Positions 23,175-34,500 are shown, numbered from the stretch's first letter. The stretch: DNA of 64,000 bases from Gnetum montanum (GCA_015680685.1 MNCI01000001.1:371343-435342); one strand, 5' to 3'. The notes: generated by a model not told the origin, from the letters alone. Made by a program: numbers and translations.

Positions 23175-23185
23175 TATTTATATAG
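23175..23185 (-). promoter_or_regulatory. TATA box in family A LTR
   Basis: The minus strand reads CTATATAAATA, an ideal plant TATA box in the orientation of the element, placed to drive transcription towards the LTR 3' end. Conserved in duplication copy 2 at about 56,884-56,894. Confidence 0.55.
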
Positions 23186-23193
23186 AAAATGAG

Positions 23194-23253
23194 TGCATCA
23201 ATGTCAATGTACCTGCATCAATGTCAATGTACCTGCATCAATGTCGATGTACC
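23194..23253. repeat. 20-bp minisatellite in family A LTR, three units
   Basis: Three units of TGCATCAATGTCAATGTACC (last with one change) lie head to tail just after the TATA box in the plus-strand view. The duplication partner at 56,903-56,942 has only two units, giving a length difference between copies. Confidence 0.85.
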
Positions 23254-23639
23254 TACATCAATGCATCCTAGCATATGTCAATGGGGATATGTTGATAAAG
23301 TTGCATCAATAGGCATGCATTGACATAGCTTGTATCATTGATAGTTCATCATACCTCCATGATTTAGTAAAAACTCATCCTTGAGTAAAAAAAATTGGGA
23401 TCCAGTTTTTTACAAAATATAGGGAAAGTATGGAATTTATTTATAAATAGATTGACTTACTAACTCTAACTAACTCTAAGTGTCAGATTGTACAATTTCA
23501 TAAAAATGAGTATCCTTTACAACAACATTAGACATATAGGTAAAATTGTAGTAGGAACCTATTAAATGGATGAAGGTGGAATGAACTTTTATACTGTGAC
23601 TAAGGGTGAAGGCTCTTGTAGTGCACATGGTTCTTCATC

Positions 23640-26359
23640 TTGTCTTAGTTTTGCCGATGCCTAGGCTATTATGCTATTACCACTAGAATTTTAAAAGCAT
23701 CCAAAAGTGCTTTCATCTTTTTCTCTTTGCTCTATGGGTCATACATGATCCAAGAAGCTTCACCTATATGGGCTAGTGTAGGAATGTCCCATGGGCATGG
23801 CATCAATGGAAACATTTCTTTGTGTTGATGAACTAGTTTACAAATGTCTTACATTCAATGTCAAACATCTTTACAAGGTTATGTATCTTCTGGTAGTCAT
23901 TCATCCTCCTTGCTAGGTTCTTAGAAATAGATTGTTGGTCAGTGAACTTGCTTTTGAGAACTTCAAGGTCTACATTGGTTGTCTCAAACTTTTCTTTTGT
24001 TTCTTTATGGAGCTAAAATTTCACTTCATAGAGGATGTAGGAGTTGGCAACCTCCTTTTTCAATTCTAATCTTACCCTCCCCATTGTTAGCATTGCCAAG
24101 TTTTCATATCAGAGGTTCATGAGCTTTATATACTTTGTCATCTCCTAGATTTACAACCCTTTTACGGAGATTTCTACATTATTATATGTATTAAGTCTAT
24201 TGAAGATGGGTTTCCATACATCACCTCTTTATTGGAGTTGTTGAAGGGCCTCGTTCATTTTTATCTTTGTCAATTTTATTTTTTTCTCATTGATCTCCTT
24301 GAGTAATTCAACTTGGCCCTTGTAATGATCTTCACTTGTTCCAATTTTAGTGCCTCATTCTTCTAGGTGGTTACCTCAATTGTAGTCTTCTAGTGAAGAC
24401 CACAAACCTCCTACATCGAGAAATCTTGATTTTCTACTATCAGCCTCATCAAGTTTGAGTTCACCATCGCAAGTTAATTGTGTTGTTATAATATATGCTT
24501 GACTAGCTGGTCCTTTTGTTGCTCAACATTTCATAAGTGGTGATTGTTCTTGATGAGGACCAAGTTCTTTTTGTGAACCTATGACATGTCCTTGTCAATT
24601 TTGTTGGCCATAGCCTCTTGGAAGAGCACATTAAAGATTACCATTTCCTTCGCATTCTTGGCTTGTTTGTATTTCTACTAAAGCTATTAGAAAAATTCAT
24701 CCTATGTAAGCTCTAGCCTGAGAATGGTGGGGTTAGAGAGATGGGCTCTCAACTCAATAGCTTTAATAGCTAATCATTGGTTGGTCATAGTACCCATCTC
24801 AAGTTTTGTATTAGTAATTAGTAGTTTTTCCCTTGTCTCTTGTAGTTATGACTAGTTCATGGTGATTTTATCCAAGAGATCAAAGATATTTAGAAGCAAT
24901 TACACTACTTCCACTAGTCTTTCTAACACCTTCTCATGTTGGGTAGTACTCATTTGATCACTTCATACTCTTATAGATGCTCTATTATCCATCATCTATC
25001 TTGCTATCTCTTAGTCCTTATGTTGTGTCACTAGGATTGTTAAAGCCTCACCTTCCTCAAACATGACTAGGAAGCATATCTTTTCTAGAAATCATAGGAA
25101 ATGTTTGTCTAGGTATCGACACTGTGATCTTCTTGGTACTTGGATTGGACCTTGTGGTTTCCTAGTTTCTCTACATGGCGAATAACAAGGTTGTATGACT
25201 ATTTAGCTACTTGATGGTTCTTGTGACCTTGTTCAAATGACTCATGGCTAGATGGTAAATGGATGATTATCCACCACCTGCACATCCTTGTTGTTACTAC
25301 AACCACTACTCCAAAAGCTTTTTGATTCATATGGTAGTTGTGAGCATCTTTGATGTAGTTTCTAGGACCATAGGTGATGGTGGTAGTAGCTACTTCTCTT
25401 CTTGCAGCTTTGCTACTACCTATCCTTTATCATTTCCCACCATAATGTAGCAAGAGCATGGCAGACAACATCATTTGAGTAGTGAGCTATTCCTCTCCTT
25501 TTGCATAGCTTGTGGATTAAGCATGGGAAGGGAAGTGTCTTCCTATCCTTCTCATTATTCTTGAGCTATTTCTCAATGTCTAGGAAAATGTCTTAGGGTA
25601 GGTTAACCAAGAATTCCCGACTTAGAGTAGCACATGTTCTTATAGAGAAGACTATTATCTTATTGGGGCTCATCATTGGGTTTAGGTAATAAGACATAAT
25701 TTTGAAATATGCTCACTTCATCTTTTTAAGGGCACTATACTCCTTATGGTCCATCCTGTCACATCACAGGATCCATTCCTTCTTGGCCTTTACATTCACC
25801 TATGGTGATATTTTAGCTAGTTTTTCCTTAGTGTTGGGAACATCAAGGGATTTTGTTATGGCCTCTACCAAATAGGATATGGTGATCTCCTTGATTTTTT
25901 ACCAATGCATCTCCTTAGTTATTCAAAAATAAGTATGTCTCTTTTCATATACTATTCTCTACTATTAGAGGGAATGGACCACAAGGGGGATTCCTCTAGT
26001 TGTATTCAGACCTCCTATGATGCTAGTTCCAAGAAGAATTTAAAGTTCATCTTCTGAAGGATGGAACTTTGGACCTCCTTGATCCTAATGCATTCTAAAT
26101 AGTCCTTGGTTAGGATGACCTCCAATGTAGGCCTTGTTCTAGGAGCCTCATCCTACCTAGATTGGATTCTTTTGGTAGTGGAAATCTACATGACAAATTT
26201 CACTTTGGGCTCTTCTTGAAGACATCTAGTAGCATGTGTGACCTTGTCCACTTGCTCTTAGAGTTATGGTTGCTACTATTGTTTACCCATTCCTCCTTAG
26301 GGTTGCTTTTTCATGGGCTTTGAAGGCCCTCCTACTTGTAGTCCTTATTTTGGGGCCAT
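23640..26359 (-). pseudogene. Family A post-pol ORF with a plant-transposon-type domain (decayed)
   Basis: Reading the minus strand from an ATG at 26,359 gives one long frame of about 900 codons broken by many in-frame TAG/TAA and a few indels. The start MAPK is followed by a basic and Gln-type linker. A domain about 120-300 residues in contains TISYLVEAITKSLDVPNTKE, KKEWIL, ALKKMKRAYFKIMSYYLNP and, at 25,503-25,535, LPFPCLIHKLC followed by KRRGIAH. This spacing and the 'LPFPCLI.KLC...G' block resemble the 'putative plant transposon protein' family that accompanies Athila/Ogre-like elements. The C-terminal third is Lys/Glu/Asn-rich and probably coiled coil (for example NKIDKDMS, KKNLVLIKNNHHL). 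It lies between integrase and the 3' LTR, where Athila elements carry an extra ORF. Function unknown; the family link is from memory of motifs. Confidence 0.6.
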
Positions 26360-28400
26360 TTGTGATCACAAATGTAACCCATGATCAACTTTTTATTTCA
26401 TAACCTCTAGTTGTTTGACTAGCTTTCTTGTTAGATCAGGTTATATTTAGTTATTGGGTGTTAAGGGTTGATCATTTAAGTGTTTGTTTATGATCTTGAC
26501 AATGTGTATTATTTTAATATTATTTTATTTCTAACTATCAAATTTTATTTATTGGTCTTAACCCTTTATGATGATTAATTTAATATTATTTTAAGAGATT
26601 GACCATGGGAAGTTAGAAAAATTTCAAAAACTATTTTGAGATAAACCAAAGGTTTGTGTTTCTCACAAATTAAAGTTGAACTTCGGTAGCTCACAGGGTC
26701 AAAGAATGAGTGAAAACAAGTTAATGATTGGTGAGTAAGAAGGTTTGGATGGCCTTTGGACTCTAAAAAAAATACAAAAACTTCTCTAGTGCTTTTGGAA
26801 AATGGTGAAAAATGTGCCAAGTTTCTTGCATATATATAGACTTTTTATACTATGTTGATGAGGCTACATAAACTCAACACACTACATTAATAGGGTAGTG
26901 TTAATGTAGCTATGCATAGCTATTTTTCACATTAATAACTAGAGAAATTTTAGATGAGTTTTGAAATTTAACAAGAGATAGATGGAAGTCAGAAAGATGG
27001 AGGATAATTATAACAACATAGAAGATAATAGGTGTAACCTAGAAGAAGCAATTCTAGTGGATTTGGATAAATATATGATATCGTATACAAAAAACTAGAT
27101 GTTTGAATGATACTAGAATGATTGATTAAGTAAGTGACTTATTATTAGGAAATTTAAGTTAAGTTATACCAAAGGGATGCAAGTGGATCCTTCCAAAAGT
27201 AGGAACAAATCTCTTGTGTCATTACATACCTTCATTGTAAGAAGTTTGTGTACCCCAATGATGATAAATGGTTGAGTTAAGTTAAATCTCATACTAATGA
27301 AAGAAATTATCCAAGTTTTATGTGATCTAGAAAAAAAACTAAGAAATTTCATATGGCATTAGATAGTGAGGTGGTAAATCATGAGATGAATGAATGATAG
27401 AGAGAGCATGTGAAAGAGAAAATTGGCATCTTAGTCACCCAATATTTTTGGTGAAAATGGTGATTAAGATGACATGATACTGATCCATTCCAAGTTGACA
27501 CCAAGTCTAGTTCTCTTTAAGAAACCTTGCATTGACATAGGTCCACTTTGCATTGATTGAATGTTTAGGCCAACTCCAAAGGACAATCATCACTCCAAGA
27601 GAAGAAAAAAAGGAAAGAAGGAAGTAGAAAGGACCTTAGGTAGAAGGGTGTCTTTAGGCAAGAGTAACATGTCTTTCCAACCACATAACCAATGCTTCTA
27701 ATCCATTATGGAATCTAAGGGATGTGCTTTGAATTTGCATGTGTTTGTGTTTTTTTTCTCACAAATAGCACATCATCTAAAGAAATGCTTCCTTTTATGG
27801 TAGACGGTAGGAGTGATGACATACTAGTGGAATTTTATAGAACTTAAGAATGATGTTGAGAGAAACCATATCAAATCCCCTTGAGCTCACATACTTTTTC
27901 ATTCCCTCTTGGTCCTTTGCTAGTTCGTTGGATAGCAAGATCATTGATTAAGTTTTAGGTTTTAATGTGAAAGAACCTTGTGCTTCCAAAATACTAATTT
28001 CTCTTGGAACAAATGGAATAGATGAGTTTCATGAGCTCATTGCCTAATACCACTATAAAATTGAGAGAGTATTAGTAAAGAACATAATCGAAAGACAAAA
28101 ATTACCCTTTTTGGTTAACCAATCATAATAGTAATAGCTTCTTTAATACTTGTTAGATTTGTAGTAGCAAGAATAAAATCCAAGATTTCCAATAAAACTA
28201 GATGAAATTAATAAAGGAAAAAATAAAAAGAAAAATATTTAAAATAAGCAAGAAAATATGTAAGAAATGAAAACCATTTAAAGAATAGTGAAAAAAGGTG
28301 AAATTCTGGTTAGCCTTATCAATGTGTTAGCACATATGGCCATCTTCCCCAAGACTATGATGAGAGGAGGAGATTCAAAAAATGTGTAGAGGTATCAATG
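26360..28400. other. Spacer between post-pol ORF and integrase (family A)
   Basis: About 2 kb without a recognisable gene. It contains a minus-strand TATA-like box about 475 bp before the post-pol ORF, and near 27,165-27,265 a block (CCAAAGGGATGCAAGTGGATCC ... GTAAGAAGTTTGTGTACCCC) homologous to the family B spacer at 33,205-33,293 and faintly to family C at 47,925-47,985. It is shared with copy 2. Confidence 0.5.
26829..26841 (-). promoter_or_regulatory. TATA-like box ahead of the post-pol ORF
   Basis: The minus strand reads AGTCTATATATATGCAAG. It lies about 475 bp upstream of the ORF start at 26,359. Family C has CTATATAAGATG at about 47,388, some 440 bp upstream of its ORF, so the arrangement recurs. 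A separate transcript for this ORF is an inference. Confidence 0.35.
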
Positions 28401-28439
28401 TTATTAGTTACTTTGGGTTCCAAGAATGGCTTAACTTAT

Positions 28440-29480
28440 TTTAGGTTTACCAAAAGTCATATTTCAGAGCTTGATGAGTGGTAGATGATCATGGATTTGG
28501 AAGAAAAAGTTGCATATATGATGTAAGATCCTTTCCATTATGTTTGAAACTTAGTGCATTGTGGCATATGCATGGAATTCTAATAAAGAACCTTATCACC
28601 AAGTTGGAATTTAACTCTTCTTATCTATGCATCATGACATTGTTTGAAGTGTATCTTATGTATCTCATTCATCATTAGCACTACTTGTTAGTTCTTATCT
28701 AGCACATTGAGTATCACTAGTCATTCTTTTTGTACTAGATTAATGTTAAGGTTAAGCTTATAGACCATTTTGAGTGTATGGATTTTGGCTTGAATTGAAA
28801 GTTTTGGTAACTTTCTATACACTAACTCATAGGAAGAGTAGACTATAGGAAGCTTCCAAGTTGAATGATATGTCCAAAGAGCATCGTTGAGTTTAGTACT
28901 CTAGTCCTTTCTATATCTATAAATTATTTATGTTAGTATTGTAGTGATTTTCCTATTTATGAATTCAACTTGATCATTAGCTTTGGGGTGATAGAAGGTT
29001 GTGAGTTTATGTTGCATCCTCAAGTGTTGCACTAGTTTCTAAAAAGTAGAACCTGAGAAGTGGATTCCATTATCAGAAATGAGTGTTCTAGGCATACCAA
29101 ACCTATTTACCACATGTAGTTATACAAGTTGAGCTACAATGGTAGATGTATAGTCTAATACTATTTTAGCTTTAAACCTCTTAATACAATAGTCAACAAC
29201 AACAATGATGTAAGCCATCCTATTTAACATGAGAGTAATGGTTCCCATGAAGTCAATGCCCTAGAGGTCGAAAGGCTCTATTGGTCAGATCCACCATTGG
29301 ATCCCTTTCAGTGGTGTAGTTATTTCTCCATCTATTTAATAGTGCTCACATGAATGAAAGAAATGATAAGAATCTCTAAAGATCATTGGTCATAAATATT
29401 ATTCCATGAGAATCTTCATAGTTATCCTCCCCATGTAGTGGCCCCCAAAAGAACCCTCATGAGCATCTTGATGGATGTGA
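28440..29480 (-). pseudogene. Integrase of family A element (decayed)
   Basis: Minus-strand translation gives the H2C2 finger with losses (HQDAHEGSFGGHYMG), then the catalytic core: GIDFMGTI (first Asp, 29,241-29,262), VVVDYCIKRFKAKIV, LISDNGIHFSG (second Asp, 29,055-29,078) and YHPKANDQVEFINR (Glu, about 28,950-28,993). The C-terminal part ends with the region that binds DNA in Gypsy integrases. The enzyme inserts the cDNA into host DNA. The D,D,E triad is still readable, but several stops break the frame. The homologous copy is at 62,480-63,560. Confidence 0.85.
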
Positions 29481-29759
29481 AACTAATCATCATCAAGTAC
29501 ATACCATCAAATTAGGCCATTGGAAAAAACCTCATAAAAGTTACCATGTATTTCCATGTATTAGTTAACCTAATGAAGAAACTATTATTTCATCTTATTG
29601 TCCCATTCAGCTTAGATCTCCTGGGTGAGAAGATAGGAGAGGAACTCATGATACTAATTGGCAATCTTAGGTTCTTCAATATTAATGGATTTAGCAAAGA
29701 GGAGTTTATCTAAAAACTAATTAGATAAAGGCTTCTTATCCTCTTTTTTGTCTCATCAT

Positions 29760-30120
29760 AACTAAAACAAGTGATTGAAAACCACATTCTTAGGTTTTTT
29801 TCTTATTCATCATGGTTAGATCAAATTCCTACAAAATCACTAGCCATCATATGACACGAGAGCTCATCATCAACTTATTCATTAGGAAATGGATGGTACT
29901 ATGGTTATTATATACAAAGATTTGATATCCAAGAACATGGTGCTTGAATTTTTTTAAGACATACACCATTGCCATAAGCTTCTTTATAGTGGTTGTGTAA
30001 TTCAGTTATACATCCACAATGCTTCTTCTTGTACAATGGATGTAATATGGGCATTTTTGATCATTCAATTGTATAAGAACCATCCCCAATATGTAGTTGG
30101 ATGCATTGTTTATTATGTGA
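29760..30120 (-). pseudogene. RNase H domain of family A element (decayed)
   Basis: On the minus strand the region lines up with the better preserved family B RNase H (35,985-36,323): same order of an N-terminal strand, a FR.Y..G segment and the H-A-I.. end. It follows reverse transcriptase directly, as in all Ty3/Gypsy pol. Stops are present. The domain degrades the RNA template during cDNA synthesis. Confidence 0.65.
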
Positions 30121-30129
30121 AATGATCTA

Positions 30130-30980
30130 GATCAATTTGGAGCATATAGAATGGGAGTTTCTATGAGCATATTCTTTAACTGCTAGAATTCTTATTTGCA
30201 TTTGTTGATCTAGTTAAAAGATGTATTTTTCTTTGTAAGTTTGACTAGTGGTTGGTGATTTTTGGGAAATTCTTGATAAAGAACCTATAGTAACTAGTAT
30301 ATCCAAGGAATGACCTCACATCTTTTATAGTTTGAGGTTATCTAGTTATTTTCTTGATCACTTCTACTTTCTCCAAGTCCACCTCAATCTCATTTCCTGA
30401 AATTCAATGCTCCAAAATAATGTCTTCTTGAATTATCAAATGGACATTTTCCCAATTAATCCATAAATTTATCTCTACAAAATGCTTCAATACTTGCTAT
30501 AGATGGTCCAAAGCTTATTCAAAATTGGTACCATAAGTGGAGAAGTCATTCATAAAGACTTCTATACCAATACTAATTTGTTGTTGAAAAATACTAAGTA
30601 CTAGGCATTAGAAAGTTTTAGGAGTCTTACATAGGCCAAAGGACATCTTCTTATATTTAAAATTTCCCTAGGGAATTTTGAAAGTTGTTTTGGCCTAGTC
30701 TTCTAATGTTATTTGAATTTGGTTATAATCACTATAACCATCCAGAAAACTGTACTAGTTATGCTCTACAGTTATATCCAACACCTAGCCCACAATTGGC
30801 AATGGAAAAATATCTTTAAATTTTTACATATTCAATAGCCTAAAGTCTATAGAAATCTTCCATTTTCCTTTTTTCTTTGGTATAATCATGAGTAGGCTTA
30901 CCCACTTACTTTTTGCTATAGGATAAATGAATCCTGCCTTAAGGAGTTATTCCACTTCATCCTTAATAACTTGCTTCATG
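30130..30980 (-). pseudogene. Reverse transcriptase of family A element (decayed)
   Basis: Minus-strand motifs in order: KQVIKDEVE (about 30,955-30,980), LLKAGFIYPIAKSKWVSL, MIIPKKKGKWKISIDFRLLN (30,830-30,900), and VFMNDFSTYG (30,545 region). These are the standard Gypsy RT blocks. The catalytic box is FMNDF in place of F.DDF: the first Asp codon is now Asn (G to A), so the polymerase would be inactive. The N-terminal side stops abruptly at about 30,980, where family B gag sequence begins. Confidence 0.85.
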
Positions 30981-31567
30981 CTGATGGCTATCATCCTTCC
31001 TTTGATGCTTGTGACCATGATCGCGATCATGATCTCCTTTGTCCCCATTTTCTTGACTTGCTTCTTCGGATCCATTTTTGTCATTAATCCATTTTAACTA
31101 GAACTAGGATTATACATTCTAGTTGAGGGCTCCTTGAATAAAGCCAAAGAGAGGAGAATCACTAAAGAAGTAGTCACCTTCATCAATTGGGCCAAGTAGA
31201 GGTGGAAAGATATTTGACCCATTTCCCTTCACAAGCTCATGTTGGTGCTCTAGCTACTAATCCCTTAATTTTTGTGCTTCAATGGGATGATAATCCCTTG
31301 AGTTGAGATCTCACATCTCGTATTCTCCATGGAGATGTTGAAGCTTGTGTCATGTGAGCATTAGCTAGAGCATTTCTAGAATAGATTGGTTAGGTGACAA
31401 CACAATGTTGCCTTTCATATCATGGCACTACATCAGTTCATCTTGATGTAAGATGAAGGTAAAGTCTGGTACATACTCATTGGGATGAGCATACACCACC
31501 TAGTATTGTTGAGGCACCTAAACTGCCCTGGGCAAAGATGGGCTCCTATAAGAAGAAGACATTTTTT
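30981..31567 (-). pseudogene. Family B gag fragment fused to family A pol
   Basis: From about 30,981 the sequence matches the family B gag start region at 40,118-40,725 (for example CTATCATCCTTCCTTTGAT, ACATTCTAGTTGAGGGCTCC, AAAGTCTGGTACATACTCAT). The minus-strand product begins near 31,566 with MSSS-like residues and continues through VVYAHPNEYVPDFTFILHQDE. It represents the first part of Gag. Protease and the Gag C-terminus are missing between it and the RT. Confidence 0.8.
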
Positions 31568-31698
31568 GTTAATAAATAGTGTGTAGTTGAGATTTAATTT
31601 AATTATAATAAATTTTTTTTGTAGGATTTTACTCTTACGGTTCGAACAACGAGATTACTAAGTTTCACTAGGTTTAGATAGCACACGAAGAACTATAG
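31568..31698 (-). other. Element leader between primer-binding site and gag
   Basis: Aligned with 40,726-40,860. It contains a T/A-rich part and AGTTTCACTAGGTTTAGATAG. No coding role seen. Confidence 0.5.
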
Positions 31699-31716
31699 TC
31701 CTTGACAATGGTGCGA
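31699..31716 (-). other. Primer-binding site, tRNA-Asp type (degraded)
   Basis: The minus strand reads TCGCACCATTGTCAAGGA. Compared with TGGCGCCGTTGCCGGGGA, the complement of the plant tRNA-Asp 3' end, all but one of the changes are C to T or G to A. It lies one base from the LTR end, as expected. Confidence 0.7.
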
Positions 31717-31717
31717 A

Positions 31718-32650
31718 TGATGAGTAGCAAGGTACCCCTATGCCCAACCATATGAATCACAAGCATTCATGTGCAATCCAGTTGAATTCCACAAACTATA
31801 ATTACTAAGTGTACTAGAGCTAAATAGTGTGTGCATGTTGTTTGTTCGTTGTGTTCCCAGTTCCACTTGTGGAATGCAATTGTATGATTAAGTGTGAATG
31901 AGGCATAAGAATTTTAGTATTTTGTGTTTTAATGGAATTACTCACCTAGAATCAGAATAAAAGTAAAGGTGAATAAAAGTAAGAGCGATTAATTGCTAAG
32001 TAAACTATAGTCTAATCTAGCCTAACACAAGTAACTATTCCCACTTCTCGAACATATCCTAAACATTGTACAAACAATGTTGGGCTGTCAAATGCTAGTT
32101 CTTTCTGACCTACCAAGTGTCACACTATATTTATAGACTTCGGAGTAACCCTATAATATTGAGTGTACGATATCACATCTTAGGCCACGATATCATGTAC
32201 TTGATATTGCGGCCACCCTAATATCAGAGTGATGAAAATACGATTTATCATATCCCCACGACTAAATAAAAACTCTTCCTTGAGTACAAAAGAAGAGGAT
32301 TGATTCCTTTATAAAATATAATAGGGGATGTTGACTTATTTGATTGACATGCAGAGTGACAGAGAAAATATACAAATACATTAGTGCCCAAGCATACAAT
32401 ATTAACGTTGAATGTTCATGACAATAGGAAGGAACACCAATAGATCCAAAGGACATACAACCCCTCTTGGCAATAGAAGAATGAGGGAGAGGTAGTAGAG
32501 ATCCAGTGATTAGGAACAATATCCCATGAGTGATATGATTACATCCTCCTTGGTGATGATAGTCCTGCTTCTAGTCTACACTTCCCACTACAATCACAAA
32601 AAAACTAAGGATTAGTATTTATAGTGTAATAGATAATGGCTAAGTACCTT
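31718..32650 (-). mobile_element. Family B LTR, apparently shared by two elements
   Basis: Starts TGATGAG on the plus strand (element end CTCATCA). It is nearly the same as 40,880-41,757, except that about 330 bp present at 41,287-41,616 are missing here near 32,125. A minus-strand TATA box (CTATAAATATAG) lies at 32,125-32,136. On its lower side are primer-binding site and gag (so it acts as a 5' LTR); on its upper side lies the 3' spacer and integrase of the next family B element (so it acts as a 3' LTR). The inner boundary is obscured by contig-join redundancy. Confidence 0.65.
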
Positions 32651-32925
32651 CTCTCNTCTTGGTGATGATAGTCCTGCTTCCAATCTACACTTCCCACTAC
32701 AATNTCCAATAGATCCAAAGGACATACAACCCCTCTTGGCAATAGAAGAATGAGGGAGAGGTAGTAGAGATCCAGTGGTCAGGAACAATATCCCATGAGT
32801 GATATGATTACATCCTTCTTGGTGATGATAGTCCTGCTTCCAATCTACACTTCCCACTACAATCACAAAAAAACTAAGGATTAGTATTTATAGTGTAATA
32901 GATAATGGCTAAGTACCTTGTCTCA
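32437..32925. other. Redundant contig sequence around two single n (32656, 32704)
   Basis: The block starting CCAATAGATCCAAAGGACAT at 32,437 is repeated from 32,706 (offset 269) with a few base changes. A 47-bp fragment of it also sits between the two n. This is an unresolved overlap of contigs or alleles, and part of this length is probably not real. Confidence 0.8.
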
Positions 32926-34500
32926 TCGATGATTTTATCTAGCCAGGTTTTGATTGTGATAGATTGGTTACTTAATGTTGTTAGTGGAAAGACTGACGAA
33001 TGGGTTAAGTAAGAGAAGCAATCCATACAATTCAGAAAAAACTTAACACAAGTAGCATTGGAAAGAGGGTATTCACAACAATAAAAAGGAGCTCATTACA
33101 AATAGTTGTGAAGGTGCATACAATTGGATGACATGGATGGGATAAATAAAAATAATTTGATTGTAACAATGTCTACGAATAAAGAACTTAACTTGACCAA
33201 ACCAAAAGATATGCAAGTGGGTCCTCCCCAAAGTAGGCATAGGCCTCTTATGCCCTTGTATAACTTCAAACCAAGGAGTCTGTGGGCACCATGGATGATT
33301 ATTGGTTATGAAAAGTTAAGTACAAAAATCCAAAAGTAACTAATTGAGAAACTAGACACATCAAACTAGAACATTGAATCAAAACATGAAACTGGTAGTG
33401 AGATGTGTTATGAAAAGCATTGATGGATGATAGAGAGAGTGGAATGGAGTTCTTAATTATGATCACATACAGTCCCTTGTGGAGTTTGTGATTAAATGAC
33501 TTGGTAGGATCCATCCTTAGTCTAGATCAAAACCAACCACTTTCAGTGACTTCACATTGACATTCTAAGGCTAGTCCATCCCCTGAGATACAAGAATGCT
33601 CCCACAAAACAACCACTATTCCAAATTGGAGTGAAGGTAGGAAGTGAGAAAGGGCCTTAGTTAAAGGAGACAAGAAAAGTCTCATAACTAGTGCTTGTAG
33701 CTCTTTTATTTGGTCTAAGGGGTGTGCTTTGAATTCCCATGTTTGTTTGTTTGTTTGGTTTTTTTGAATGGAAACCACACCATACAAAGACTCCATGCAT
33801 TTTATGCATTTATTTTGTCGAAGGGTGTGCTTTGAATCCTCATATTTTTTTTATGAGGAAAACACCATGCAAGGACTTATTTGACTTCCTATTATGAAAT
33901 GATGCTGAATGGTGAGAAGCTTCCAAGAACACTCCTACACAGGAAAATAGAAAAGCACAAAGAATATCGCATCCCTTTGAAGCCACACCCTATCCAAACC
34001 TTTGAATCCTTCCTAATTCCAGAAACTACACAAGTTACCAATTTTATTAAAGTTGTATTAATGAAGAAGAGACTACATGCTTTCAAAACAAGGAAAACCA
34101 TAGAGTATGTGAATGGGTGGATGATGTGGACTCACTGCCTATTACATGAAAAGAAACCATGTCCGAGTCGTTAGTAATGACATTCAAAGTTAGAAAACAA
34201 ACATCAACAATCAAATTACAAATAAAGCATACCACCATCAAGTAGTGCATTACCATTGTACCTTCCACCTTATTAGTAGAAAAAGTAGGGAAACACATCA
34301 AACATAAGAAAACATAACCATAAAAGAAAGTAAAAGAGTAGACAATAGATGTTAAATATATTAACATTGGTGTAAAAAAAACTAAGAAAAGACCAATAAC
34401 CTTAAAAATACAAATATGTAATATAAAGATGTAAAATAAAGAAGATGAAAACAAAAAGTTGTAAAATCAAAACTATGTAAAACAAAAAGGTCAAAAACTG
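32926..34500 (-). other. Family B spacer between 3' LTR and integrase
   Basis: About 1.5 kb without a credible gene. It includes the block ATGCAAGTGGGTCCTCCCCA near 33,211, homologous to the family A spacer. Unlike families A and C, no 2.7-kb post-pol ORF is present, so it was either lost or never part of this copy. Small open frames here are unremarkable. Confidence 0.5.

Larger units (their letters stand above)
22423..23620 (-). mobile_element. Family A LTR (minus strand); inner boundary approximate
   Basis: The plus-strand start TGATGAGTGG matches the LTR ends at 31,718 and 40,880 (TGATGAG...), followed by TATGCCCAATCATATGAATCA, which is shared with family B at about 35% divergence by eye. 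In element orientation the LTR ends ...CTCATCA. A TATA box (minus-strand CTATATAAATA, 23,175-23,185) lies about 750 bp from this end, the same distance as in family B. Further shared text is GATTTAGTAAAAACTCATCC / GACTAAATAAAAACTCTTCC. This would be the 3' LTR of the element whose pol lies at 28.4-30.98 kb. Confidence 0.65.
15874..29991. repeat. 15-kb direct duplication, copy 1
   Basis: Starting at TATATAGGTTTACAAAA, this segment aligns with 48,994-64,000 in the same order and orientation through many unrelated contents: R repeat, anonymous AT-rich DNA, LINE fossil, family A LTR, post-pol ORF, and integrase/RNase H. Differences by eye are a few per 60 bases. Copy 1 has a 411-base N gap where copy 2 has about 970 bases, and lacks the insertion found in copy 2 near 60.6 kb. 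Because it spans several different elements, it is a segmental duplication or an assembly/haplotype duplication, not two independent insertions. Confidence 0.9.

Noticed and set aside
32612-32866. 84-codon minus frame across two single n
   Set aside because: It crosses artefactual contig joins and repeats its own sequence.
33124-34174. Plus-strand frames at 33,124-33,339 and 33,881-34,174 as host genes
   Set aside because: They lie in the antisense of the family B spacer, whose homologous block in family A is not open, and show no domain.
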